From the NCBI GenBank assembly GCA_028736075.1, contig CP117875.1, positions 806,001 through 870,000 on the forward strand: a stretch of DNA of 64,000 nucleotides, given 5' to 3'. The notes under the pieces were generated by a model that saw only the letters and a list, made by a program, of their open reading frames with translations, made no database searches and was not told the origin of the DNA. Every line of letters starts with the position of its first letter. Positions within the stretch are counted from its first letter, which is position 1. Both the position numbers and the translations under genes were made by a program. The stretch is from Chryseobacterium sp. KACC 21268. Its GTDB lineage: Bacteria; Bacteroidota; Bacteroidia; Flavobacteriales; Weeksellaceae. Positions 8,496-16,665 of this stretch are shown one piece after another.

Positions 8496-8564
8496 TCTCG
8501 CAGATTTATAGATTCAGCAGATTAATTTAAAAAGAAGTCTGCAAAATTTACCCAATCCGCGAGA
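8496..8564. repeat. Dispersed hairpin repeat, family B copy 1
   Basis: TCTCGCAGATT (8496-8506) pairs imperfectly with AATCCGCGAGA (8554-8564). The spacer contains GCAGATTAAT and TCTGCAAAATTT. A related element with the same order of words is at 57030-57096. It lies between the convergent M14 and xylanase genes and may act as a bidirectional terminator. Confidence 0.6.
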
Positions 8565-8572
8565 AACGAAAT

Positions 8573-9700
8573 CTAATTCTTAGGAACTTCTATCACTCTT
8601 TGCAAAGCTTTCTTAGGGTTTCCATTTCTGTCCCACAGCAAAGGATAATTGGTTCGTTCAGGGATTGGATAATCATTTTTCCAGGACATTCCGTCCTGCA
8701 TTCCCCAAGTTGTAACGCGGTCCAGCTTATCTCTTTTCTTGTAGAAGATCTGGAAAAGTTCAGCATATCTGTCGGCAAGTTTGTCGTCGATATCTTTCGG
8801 AAGTCCGTTGGCGTAAGGATCCAGAAATGTTTTGAATTCCTCGTTCTGAAATTGCTTGTGCGTGAAAGCCTGACCAATGATCTGTCCTTCCTTCGTCACA
8901 GGCAAAACATCCACATCGATTTCCGTGATCATCACTTTGATGCCACACGCGGCGTACGCATCTATCGCATCTTCGATGTATTTAGTTTTTGGAAAATTAA
9001 GTCCCCAATGGCCTTGGATGCCGATGCCGTCAATTCGGATTCCGGCGGTCTGTAGCATTTTGACCATTCGGACGATACCTTTCACTTTTTCCGGTCTCCA
9101 GGCGTTGAAGTCGTTGTAGTATAATTCTGTGTTGGGCGCATATTTTGCGGCGTATTGGAAAGACAATCTCATCAGTTCGTCGCCATCGCCGATGCCGTTG
9201 ATCCATCCGCCAGTGCGGTATTTTCCGTCATCGTCGATCACTTCATTTACGACATCCCAAGCGTCCACTTTTCCGGCGTATCTGCTGGCTACCAATTTGA
9301 TGTGGTCGTGCAAGCGTTCCTTGGTTTTTTCTTTGCTTTTTGGCGTTCCATCCTCATTTTTGAAAAACCAATCCGGCGTTTGATTGTTCCAAACCAGCGT
9401 GTGGCCGATGATGTACATCTTATTTTTCTTTCCAAATTCCACAAAAGCATCCGCCTGCGCAAAATCGAATTTCCCCGGAAGTGGATTCACGACTTCGGCT
9501 TTCATACAGTTTTCTGGCGTGATTGTATTGAAATGTTGAAGGACAATATCCTGTTGTTTTTTATCTTTTCCGCTTACGATGTCGTGGTTCACGGCCGTTC
9601 CGATTTTGAAAGCCTGAGAATATGCATCTTTGAATTTGACATTCTGCGAGGAACAAAAGGAAGAAATTAAAACACTAAATATGATAAGGCACTGTCTCAT
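8573..9700 (-). CDS. Secreted GH10 endo-1,4-beta-xylanase
   Basis: 375 aa with an N-terminal Sec signal (QCLIIFSVLISSFCSSQ). The GH10 fold is covered in order: ITPENCMK, GHTLVWNNQTPDWF, the acid/base Glu in WDVVNE (E153), YYNDFNAW, GIGIQGHW and the nucleophile Glu in MITEIDVD (E260). It ends with WGMQDGMSW and the aromatic PLLWDRNGNPKKAL typical of family 10. It should hydrolyse internal beta-1,4-xylosidic bonds in the periplasm or outside the cell. No SusCD pair, other glycosidase or sugar transporter is adjacent, so it is not part of a polysaccharide utilisation locus in this window. There is no T9SS sorting domain. Confidence 0.95.
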   Translation of the reverse strand: MRQCLIIFSVLISSFCSSQNVKFKDAYSQAFKIGTAVNHDIVSGKDKKQQDIVLQHFNTITPENCMKAEVVNPLPGKFDFAQADAFVEFGKKNKMYIIGHTLVWNNQTPDWFFKNEDGTPKSKEKTKERLHDHIKLVASRYAGKVDAWDVVNEVIDDDGKYRTGGWINGIGDGDELMRLSFQYAAKYAPNTELYYNDFNAWRPEKVKGIVRMVKMLQTAGIRIDGIGIQGHWGLNFPKTKYIEDAIDAYAACGIKVMITEIDVDVLPVTKEGQIIGQAFTHKQFQNEEFKTFLDPYANGLPKDIDDKLADRYAELFQIFYKKRDKLDRVTTWGMQDGMSWKNDYPIPERTNYPLLWDRNGNPKKALQRVIEVPKN

Positions 9701-10232
9701 AAACTCGAATATTAATTTAACTAAAGATAGAAAAATTAAATAAACGGGAAATTGGCAATTATTTTAATGTTTTGAATGGCTGATTACTTTGCTAGAGCCA
9801 ATCTACAGAAGTTTGGGATAAGCTCAGCGAATATATTTGAAGCTCCAAAAATCATCATTGTCGAATAACGATTTTTCGAGTTTAATGAACGTTAACGTTG
9901 AGCTTTTAGATTTTAAAAATTGAAATTTTATGTTAAGTCAATCGAGATTAAAATATCATTTCTAATTATCAGATTTGAATTTCATAATAGTTTGATGAGC
10001 CTGTTTGTCGATTTCTCCTACAATATTTCTTTAACTATATTTTGTAAGAGCATAATATTGAATATCATTTACTAATTGGTTTAAATAATTTTGCCATTCA
10101 ATTTATACTCACTACTCTCTGATTCATGTAATTCTGTTAATCTATTAAAACCAATAGATGAATTACTACAATTAACATCAATGAAAAAATTATCTTAATT
10201 AGTTAAGAAGAACCAAAAATGAGCGTTAAAAA
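9701..10232. other. Gene-free, AT-rich stretch
   Basis: 532 bp without a convincing gene. It contains a 12-bp perfect palindrome AACGTTAACGTT (9888-9899). Around 10080-10190 a minus-strand open stretch of about 36 codons has no start codon and looks like a decayed fragment. Nothing else could be supported. Confidence 0.5.
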
Positions 10233-10575
10233 TCAATTGCTCTCATTTGATATTTTTAAAATAGTTCTTCGATATATTTTTTCCGAGTACGCTTCTATAA
10301 ATTCAAATTCATTTTCCCTCTCATCAAACTGAATTATATAATCAACACCAATTTCATAACTTAATTTATCACCATCAAACATTAATCTTGCACCACTAAT
10401 TCTTCCTGCAAAATTTTTCAAAATAAATTGTACTTGAAAACGTCGTGAAATGTCTGTCAAAATTATCTTTATGGGTACAAATGGATTCTTTAAAGTATAA
10501 TACTTTACCAATATTAACCGAAAAATTTTCTACAAAATTTATTATTTTGTTTCTTACTTCTATATCAAAAGCCAT
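10233..10575 (-). pseudogene. Small hypothetical gene, apparently frameshifted
   Basis: The downstream frame (10511-10233) reads about 92 codons but has only a TTG start. The natural start looks like ATG 10575, which has a perfect -7 element TATATTTG at 10603-10596 on the same strand. That frame begins MAFDIEVRNKIINFV, reaches about VLYFK and then runs to a stop, whereas the other frame takes over with NPFVPIKIIL and continues to the end (IYRRTILKIS). One indel near 10485-10500 would join the two. The product would be about 113 aa of unknown function. A genuine short gene using TTG is the alternative. Confidence 0.5.
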
Positions 10576-10595
10576 TTTAATTTGTTATTAACATT

Positions 10596-10603
10596 CAAAT
10601 ATA
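10596..10603 (-). promoter_or_regulatory. -7 element of the small hypothetical gene
   Basis: TATATTTG on the minus strand, 20 bp before ATG 10575. TTG is present 22 bp further upstream. It supports the upstream start and therefore the frameshift interpretation. Confidence 0.45.
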
Positions 10604-10646
10604 CCATTTTCCAATAAGGAGGAATCAACCTTCCCTGCCTTTCTAC

Positions 10647-10676
10647 TTGCCATTCAACAAAAACTTAGTATTTTTG
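10647..10676 (+). promoter_or_regulatory. Promoter of the M1 aminopeptidase gene
   Basis: TTG (10647-10649), 19 bp, TATTTTTG (10669-10676): a full match to the Bacteroidota promoter pattern. Confidence 0.6.
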
Positions 10677-10740
10677 AGACAATTAAAAATAGAAAACCTT
10701 TATGAGCATCAAATCTCGAAAGGTTGATAAAAATAGTTCT

Positions 10741-12600
10741 ATGAAAAAAACTGCTTTTTCTTTATTCTTCATCGTTTTCTCACTGTTGATTTCGGCGCAG
10801 AAAGAGGCTTACACTCAGCAATATGCAAAATACAAAATGGATATTGATGTGGATGCGCCCAACTTCACTTACCAAGGGAAACAGACTTTGCAATATCAAA
10901 ACAATTCGCCGGACGAGCTGAGGGTGGCGTATTTCCATTTGTACTGGAACGCGTTCAAAGTGGGGTCTATGATGGATCAGCGTGTGGCAGGTCAAGGTGT
11001 GAATGCAGACGGAAGATTGGCAAAACGCGTTGGGAATACAGTCATTTCCAGATTGTCCGAAATTCCTAAGAATGAAGAGGGCGCGCAAAACATCCGATGG
11101 ATAAAGCAGAACGGAAAAGATTTGAAATTCGAGATTCAGGGGACGATAATGAAAGTTTACCTTGCTGAAGCCATCAAACCAAATTCTTCCACCACTTTTA
11201 CAATGGAATGGGACGCCGTAATCCCAATGCAAATAAGAAGAAGCGGACGTAACAACCGCGAGGGAATCGATATGACGATGAGCCAATGGTACCCGAAAAT
11301 CGCTGAGTATGATTATGATGGTTGGGCAACTTTCGATTACATCGGAAGAGAGTTCCACGCTCCGTTTTCTGATTATGAAGTAAATATTAAAATCGATAAA
11401 GATTATGTGATAGGCGCGGGCGGAAACCTTGAAAATACAAATGATGTAAAAGGCTACAATAAAAGTGCTGAGGTAAAACCAGACATTGCCAACAAAGTGA
11501 CTTGGAAATGGACTGCCAAAAATATTCTGGACTTTGCCTGGGCGGCGGACAGAGATTACACAGTTGAAAGTTTTCCGATTTTGGATGGGCCAAAGGTTTT
11601 CCTAGTTTATCAAAAATCTGAAAAAACAAAATACTGGGAAGAGGCGAAACCTTACATCACCAAATATTTCCAGTTGATGAACGCTACTTTCGGACGTTAC
11701 AAATGGCCAAGTTATTCCTTCATCCAAGGTGGCGATGGCGGAATGGAATACGGAATGTGCACAATGATTTTGGGAGAAGCCACAACTTTGGAAGGACTTT
11801 GCGGACTGATGTTCCACGAAGGCGCGCACTCTTGGTTTCAGCAGATGTTGGCGACCAACGAAAGTGTAAGACCTTGGATGGATGAAGGTTTCACACAGTA
11901 TGCGGAAGATTTTGTGTCCTACAGATTGTTTCCACCAACGGAATCCAAACCGAATCCTTTTACAGATGCAATCAAGGCTTATGTCAATTTTACAAAATCT
12001 GAAAAAGAAGAGCCTGCGGTTTGGTTGGCAGACCATCACGATAACGGAACGGCTTACACTTATGCAAGTTACATCAAGGGCGAAATGTTTTTGGTACAGC
12101 TGGGTTACATTGTTGGTGAGGAAAATCTCAACCGAATTATGATAAAATATTACGATGATTGGGCAATGAAACACCCGACGGAAAGAGATTTTATCCACAT
12201 CGCACAGCAGATTTCTGGGATGGATTTGAAGTGGTTCCAGCATTATTGGATCAACACCACAAAAACCATTGATTACGGAATTAAAAACGTGAAATATGAC
12301 CCAGAATCTACCACAATCACTTTGGTGAACAAAGGTGGCATTCCAATGCCGATCGACTTTAGCATTTTGACGAAAGACAAGAAGGTTATTAATTATAATA
12401 TTGCATCAAGTCTTACCAGAACTTGGAAATCAAAAGATATTTATGGACCATTCAAGACTTTGCCATATTGGGCTTGGACGCAACAGGAATACAGCTTCAC
12501 AATTCCTTACACCAAATCTCAGTTGTCAGCAATTGGAATAGATTTCAGCCAAAGATTGGCAGATGTGAATCCCGAGGATAATTATCTGGAAGTTAAGTAA
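10741..12600 (+). CDS. Secreted M1-family metallopeptidase
   Basis: 619 aa from ATG 10741, chosen because it starts directly with the signal peptide KKTAFSLFFIVFSLLISAQ. An in-frame ATG at 10702 would add 13 polar residues before it. The M1 zinc site is present: H359-E-G-A-H363 and, 18 residues later, E382 in WMDEGFTQYAEDF. The exopeptidase loop GGMEYGMC precedes it. Family members cleave N-terminal residues from peptides; this one should act in the periplasm or outside the cell. A good promoter lies 65 bp upstream. It is a single-gene unit. Members of this group are often annotated simply as M1 family peptidases because substrate preference is unknown. Confidence 0.92.
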   Translation: MKKTAFSLFFIVFSLLISAQKEAYTQQYAKYKMDIDVDAPNFTYQGKQTLQYQNNSPDELRVAYFHLYWNAFKVGSMMDQRVAGQGVNADGRLAKRVGNTVISRLSEIPKNEEGAQNIRWIKQNGKDLKFEIQGTIMKVYLAEAIKPNSSTTFTMEWDAVIPMQIRRSGRNNREGIDMTMSQWYPKIAEYDYDGWATFDYIGREFHAPFSDYEVNIKIDKDYVIGAGGNLENTNDVKGYNKSAEVKPDIANKVTWKWTAKNILDFAWAADRDYTVESFPILDGPKVFLVYQKSEKTKYWEEAKPYITKYFQLMNATFGRYKWPSYSFIQGGDGGMEYGMCTMILGEATTLEGLCGLMFHEGAHSWFQQMLATNESVRPWMDEGFTQYAEDFVSYRLFPPTESKPNPFTDAIKAYVNFTKSEKEEPAVWLADHHDNGTAYTYASYIKGEMFLVQLGYIVGEENLNRIMIKYYDDWAMKHPTERDFIHIAQQISGMDLKWFQHYWINTTKTIDYGIKNVKYDPESTTITLVNKGGIPMPIDFSILTKDKKVINYNIASSLTRTWKSKDIYGPFKTLPYWAWTQQEYSFTIPYTKSQLSAIGIDFSQRLADVNPEDNYLEVK

Positions 12601-12601
12601 T

Positions 12602-12680
12602 AATGTAACAGTGTAATAATTTAAAAATGTATCAATGACAATTGAATCTAAGATTTCAAATATTGGTAAACTGTTACATT
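12602..12680. repeat. Long-spaced perfect inverted repeat before coaX
   Basis: AATGTAACAGT (12602-12612) and ACTGTTACATT (12670-12680) are exact reverse complements, separated by 57 bp. They fill the gap between the M1 peptidase stop and the coaX start. Confidence 0.6.
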
Positions 12681-12705
12681 TATAAATTGGTAAATTAAAA
12701 AATCT

Positions 12706-13464
12706 ATGAACAGCATCGTAATCAACATAGGAAACACCAATATCCGCTTCGGCTTGTTTGATGATGACAATTGTGACATCTCGTGGGTCATCAATACAAA
12801 ACCTTACAAAACCACCGACGAACTGTATGTTCAGATTTTGATGTTGTATCAAACCTATAAAATTGATGTTGAGAAAATTGAAAAAATCATCATTGGTTCT
12901 GTAGTGCCTCAGTTGACAAAGGTGATAGCAAGTGCCGTCAAGAAAATCCATCAGAAACCGCCTGTCATCGTCGACAGAAATACGCCTTCCGGTGTGATTC
13001 CGAAATCGAAACAAATGGGAACGGACATCTACGCCAACCTCGTGGCCGCGCACAATCTTTATCCTAAACAGAAAAAAATTATTCTCGATTTTGGTACTGC
13101 ACTCACAGCAAGTTGCCTGGATGGAAATGGCGAAACTCTTGGCGTGATCATCGCTCCAGGAATCATTACTTCATTAAATAGCTTGATTCAAGGAACTGCA
13201 CAATTACCGGAAATAGAATTGGTGAAGCCGAAAACCGTTTTGGGATTAGATACAATCAGTTGTATGCAGAGTGGAATGGTTTACGGGTTTCTCGGGATGG
13301 TGGAAGGTTTTATTGATAGGATCAATGATGAGGTTCAGGATCAATGTTTTGTCATAGCAACCGGTGGAGTAAGCCACGTTTACAAACCTTTGACAGACAA
13401 AATCAACATCGGCGACAGACTTCACACTTTGAAGGGACTTTATTTTTTGGGTAAAGATTTGTAA
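12706..13464 (+). CDS. coaX: Type III pantothenate kinase
   Basis: 252 aa, the usual CoaX length. The ASKHA fold is recognised by the P-loop-like NIGNTNIRFGLFD at the N-terminus, the conserved GTDIYANLVAA, the second phosphate motif DFGTALTA, and ATGGVSH near the end. It phosphorylates pantothenate in the first committed step of coenzyme A synthesis and, unlike type I enzymes, is not feedback inhibited. The stop abuts the end of the convergent tadA gene (13464/13465) with no space for a terminator between. The preceding gap contains an 11-bp inverted repeat. Confidence 0.95.
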   Translation: MNSIVINIGNTNIRFGLFDDDNCDISWVINTKPYKTTDELYVQILMLYQTYKIDVEKIEKIIIGSVVPQLTKVIASAVKKIHQKPPVIVDRNTPSGVIPKSKQMGTDIYANLVAAHNLYPKQKKIILDFGTALTASCLDGNGETLGVIIAPGIITSLNSLIQGTAQLPEIELVKPKTVLGLDTISCMQSGMVYGFLGMVEGFIDRINDEVQDQCFVIATGGVSHVYKPLTDKINIGDRLHTLKGLYFLGKDL

Positions 13465-13896
13465 CTATCTTTTATTTTTAAAAAACATTTTCACGATTTC
13501 CGAACATTCGTTTTCCATAATTCCAGTCACGACTTCCGTCTTTGGATGTAGCGATAAACCTTTATTAATGAAACCTCGTTGCTCATCTCTTGCGCCAATC
13601 ACAACTTTCGTGATTTGAGACCAACTGAGCGCACCAGCGCACATCACGCAAGGCTCCAAAGTGACATACATTGTACAATTCTGAAGATATTTCCCGCCGA
13701 GAAAATTCGCCCCGGAAGTGATCGCTTGCATTTCTGCGTGCGCGGTGACATCGTTCAGCGTTTCTGTCAAATTATGGGATTTTGCAATGACTCTATTGTT
13801 GGAAACGATGACACATCCAATCGGAACTTCATCTTTTTCCAAAGCAAGCTGTGCTTCCTGAAAAGCCATTTTCATAAAATAATCGTCGGTGAACAT
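13465..13896 (-). CDS. tadA: tRNA adenosine(34) deaminase TadA
   Basis: 143 aa. The cytidine/deoxycytidylate-deaminase zinc site is complete: H53-A-E55, with E55 as the proton shuttle, and PCVMC with C83 and C86. EVPIGCVIV and ALSWSQITKVVIGA fit the TadA/nucleoside deaminase family. It should convert A34 to inosine in tRNA-Arg(ACG). A guanine deaminase-like role cannot be excluded for Bacteroidota paralogues, but length and motifs favour TadA. It is convergent with coaX. Confidence 0.88.
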   Translation of the reverse strand: MFTDDYFMKMAFQEAQLALEKDEVPIGCVIVSNNRVIAKSHNLTETLNDVTAHAEMQAITSGANFLGGKYLQNCTMYVTLEPCVMCAGALSWSQITKVVIGARDEQRGFINKGLSLHPKTEVVTGIMENECSEIVKMFFKNKR

Positions 13897-13957
13897 AAAG
13901 CAAAAAAGTTTAGCACAAAACTAAACTTTTTTATTCATTAATGGTAAAATCGATGTT

Positions 13958-14530
13958 CTAGAAACGGTATCCAATCCCAAGCATTCCTTTGCCAGTCAGA
14001 TTGTCGCCGTCGTAGAAATCGTAGTTGTCGTAATTGCTTCCAAATCTTCTGGCAAGTCCGCCACTCACTTCAAAAACGATATTGTTTCTTGTCACCCATT
14101 TGCCACCAAGTCCAATCCCGATGCCGACAGTGGTTCTTCTTTTTGGTTCGTTGTAAGAAAATGAGCCGTACTCGTTGTAAACGTAATTGTAATAATAATC
14201 TTTTGTACTTGTAATCGGGACGAAGCCTTCCACAAAAAATCCTGCACCATATTTTTTTCCGAAATACATCCTGTAAAATGGTGAGACTTGAGAAAAAGCA
14301 GAGTCATCATACCGGTCATTATTGCCAAAGTAAAACATTCCATTGACACCGACTCCCATATTTTCTCTAAATAGTCTCTCATAGGAAACATTTAGAAGAG
14401 GTGATGCAATCAATTCTATTGGACTGATCATCACATCATTTTTTCTTTCAGACGTTGAACTTTCAGTTTGGGCATAGATTCCTATTATGCCTAGAAAAGT
14501 CAGGGTAAGGATGGTCAAGTTTTTTTTCAT
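13958..14530 (-). CDS. Small outer-membrane beta-barrel protein, function unknown
   Basis: 190 aa with a Sec signal (KKNLTILTLTFLGIIGIYAQ). The rest alternates polar and aromatic/hydrophobic residues with many Gly, Tyr and Phe, and ends GIGYRF with the C-terminal aromatic typical of barrel proteins. Strand-like segments such as NVSYERLF, FYRMYFGKKYGAGFFVEGF and GLGGKWV suggest an 8-stranded barrel. It lies downstream of the Rrf2 regulator gene on the same strand with a 41-bp gap and could be co-transcribed. No specific family is recognised. Confidence 0.65.
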   Translation of the reverse strand: MKKNLTILTLTFLGIIGIYAQTESSTSERKNDVMISPIELIASPLLNVSYERLFRENMGVGVNGMFYFGNNDRYDDSAFSQVSPFYRMYFGKKYGAGFFVEGFVPITSTKDYYYNYVYNEYGSFSYNEPKRRTTVGIGIGLGGKWVTRNNIVFEVSGGLARRFGSNYDNYDFYDGDNLTGKGMLGIGYRF

Positions 14531-14571
14531 TGGTATTGATTAGTTTAAGAGGTTTAAGGCTTTATAGATAA

Positions 14572-14997
14572 TTAGATTGTGAGATTTTCAGATTTCGTCA
14601 TATCAGCAATGCTGGTATCTAAGATTGGCAGCATGTTATCACGTACATTGATCAGCAATTTTCTGATGCTACAAGTGGCTTCGTCTGTACAGTCTGCACA
14701 TTTTTCGTAAAAATTAAGAGAAGCACAAGGCAGTAAGGCAACTGGTCCGTCCACAATTCTGATCACGTCCAAAACTTTGATGTCTGCAGGATCTTTCATT
14801 AAAGTGTAGCCTCCTTCTGCGCCTCGCTCGCTTTTAAGGATTTTGTTCTGCTTCAGTTCGCGAAGGATTTGTTCCAGGAATTTGAGCGGAATACGTTCGT
14901 TCTCCGATATTTTTTTAGCGGAAAATAATGACGAATTGTCTTTCCTATTTAGGAAAAGCAAAGTTTTGATTGCGTATTTGACTCTTTTTGAAAGCAT
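14572..14997 (-). CDS. Rrf2-family transcriptional regulator
   Basis: 141 aa. Winged-helix N-terminus (SKRVKYAIKTLLFL, then ISENERIPLKFLEQILREL and RGAEGGYTLMKDP), the standard Rrf2 DNA-binding pattern. The central region has PCASLNFYEKCADC and a further Cys in EATCSIRKL, giving four cysteines in the place where IscR and NsrR bind an iron-sulfur cluster. It may therefore be an Fe-S sensing regulator; Bacteroidota members are often linked to cysteine or sulfur metabolism. The regulated genes are unknown; a small outer-membrane protein gene follows. Confidence 0.9.
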   Translation of the reverse strand: MLSKRVKYAIKTLLFLNRKDNSSLFSAKKISENERIPLKFLEQILRELKQNKILKSERGAEGGYTLMKDPADIKVLDVIRIVDGPVALLPCASLNFYEKCADCTDEATCSIRKLLINVRDNMLPILDTSIADMTKSENLTI

Positions 14998-15053
14998 AGT
15001 GTAAAAATAATCAAATTTTTATAACTCAGAAATAATATTAATTTCAAATAAAA

Positions 15054-15085
15054 AAAGCCGTCTTGTTACCAGAACAAAACGGCTT
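15054..15085 (-). terminator. Terminator after the esterase gene
   Basis: Hairpin with arms AAGCCGT.TTGTT / AACAA.ACGGCTT and a short loop. On the minus strand it is followed by a run of T, so it ends transcription of the 17892-15104 unit. Confidence 0.85.
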
Positions 15086-15103
15086 TGTAATTATATTATT
15101 TCC

Positions 15104-16651
15104 TTATGGGAACTTGATTCCTGAATAAGAGTTAGGACTGATCATCGGTAGATTGGATCTGTATTTACTATTGATTGCTTTTAAGAATTCGTTGGCAACA
15201 ATTGCATATCCACGGCCTGTAAGATGTACGCCATCTAATGAGAATGATCCTCCGGTAACGAACTTGGCGCTATATTTCACCCCATCATATTGGATTCCTG
15301 AAGTAGAATTCAGCTCAATCATTTTTGCATTAGCATCTACGAAAGCATAGCCTCCAGCTGTTGCTGCTGTTTTGATCACATTGTTGTAGCTGTTGATTGC
15401 GCTATCTATTGTTGTAGCCTCTGTTCTAGTTAATATGTATCTGTCTTCGAATGGGTAAGAAACTCCTCTAGCTGCTAAACTTGCAGGAATCCCTGGTGGA
15501 AGAGTTGCAACTGTCCCAATGGCTCCAGGTGTCGTCAATGGGATTAGATCCGTAGATCTTGTTTGTCTTGCACGTCCGTAAGTAGCTCCTAAGTATGGTG
15601 CCAATGCTACCAATGTTGCATTTCCGGATTGCAAAGCTGCACCTGTGATTTGTAAGCTCAGGTCTGGAAGTGTTTCATCAACCATCAACAAAGGATTTGT
15701 AGCTGTTTTGGATAGCGGCTTAATTCTGTCGCCGGCACCCAAAGCTGTTAAAATTTGACTCAACGGACCATATAAGCTTGCATTAAGATTATCAATTGTT
15801 GCATTACCAACGTTCACGTCTCCTTTTCCTAGAAGACTTGCCGTGAGTGGATTGTAAGGCACTGTGGTAAGAGATGGAATTGATGTAACATTTGGGATGT
15901 TTGCAATTGCACCTTTTGCGCCAGAAGTTTTTATTTGAGATATTAATACATTATAATACTGTTCAAAATTTGCAACTGGAGTCAGAGTTTCAACGCTGTC
16001 ATCTGCTCCTGCAAGTGCATATAGAAGTGCATCGTTATTTCCAATCCATAAAGTGAAAAAGGTTGGCTTCTGAGTTAAAAAGTCCTGAATAACTGAAGTG
16101 GTAGGACTAGATGCAAATCTGACAAAATATGGATTTGCTGTTTTTGCAAGGATACCTTGTACATTACCGTACCCTGGTGCTAACAAATGTGAAACCTTCG
16201 CGCCTGGAACACCCATATTATTAAAAGGTCCAGTAAGTACAGTATTTACTACTGTGCTGGCTTTATTTTCGTTTGCAAAAGTAATTACTGGAGAACCTGC
16301 ACTAAATCCTGTGATAATTCTTTTTGTATCTGCAATTTGAACATTTCCATTTGGTGTTGTCAATAGAAGTCCGCCGTTGTTGTCCGCCATCAGAGGCTGC
16401 TTGAAGTCTCCTCCGCCTGCTAATCTCATCTGTGAAGAAAGCATATTAGGATAGGATTCAGTCTGTCCGTCAACATATAATGCACCATCTCTGTAGCCGG
16501 ATGTCAAAGAGTTTCCTAAAGCTACATAGTTAGAGAAATTAGCGTCTCCAGCTGTTACAACCACATCTTCTGTACTGTTTTCAAAATCATTTTGACAGCT
16601 TGCCGCTAGTAATAGAGTTGCAGCTACGGTTGATATATATAATTTTTTCAT
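15104..16651 (-). CDS. SGNH/GDSL-type esterase or lipase lipoprotein
   Basis: 515 aa. Lipoprotein signal (KKLYISTVAATLLLAASC). SGNH blocks appear in order: block I ALGNSLTSGY with the nucleophile Ser, block II GVPGAK, block III WIGNND with the oxyanion Asn, and block V DGVHLTGRGY with the catalytic Asp and His. The enzyme should hydrolyse lipid or acyl esters, probably at the outer membrane. Its length is above a minimal SGNH domain, with an insertion between blocks III and V. Only 14 bp separate it from the upstream FadL-like gene on the same strand, so esterase and fatty-acid porin are probably one operon. A terminator follows. Confidence 0.88.
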   Translation of the reverse strand: MKKLYISTVAATLLLAASCQNDFENSTEDVVVTAGDANFSNYVALGNSLTSGYRDGALYVDGQTESYPNMLSSQMRLAGGGDFKQPLMADNNGGLLLTTPNGNVQIADTKRIITGFSAGSPVITFANENKASTVVNTVLTGPFNNMGVPGAKVSHLLAPGYGNVQGILAKTANPYFVRFASSPTTSVIQDFLTQKPTFFTLWIGNNDALLYALAGADDSVETLTPVANFEQYYNVLISQIKTSGAKGAIANIPNVTSIPSLTTVPYNPLTASLLGKGDVNVGNATIDNLNASLYGPLSQILTALGAGDRIKPLSKTATNPLLMVDETLPDLSLQITGAALQSGNATLVALAPYLGATYGRARQTRSTDLIPLTTPGAIGTVATLPPGIPASLAARGVSYPFEDRYILTRTEATTIDSAINSYNNVIKTAATAGGYAFVDANAKMIELNSTSGIQYDGVKYSAKFVTGGSFSLDGVHLTGRGYAIVANEFLKAINSKYRSNLPMISPNSYSGIKFP

Positions 16652-16665
16652 AATAGAGTCAATTT

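Noticed and set aside
8600-9670. Several plus-strand open frames over the xylanase gene
   Set aside because: They oppose a full GH10 enzyme with both catalytic Glu and have no motifs of their own.
11602-12243. 213-codon open frame antisense to the M1 peptidase gene
   Set aside because: Lies over the HEGAH zinc region of the sense gene; Cys/Phe/Ile-rich translation typical of a shadow frame.
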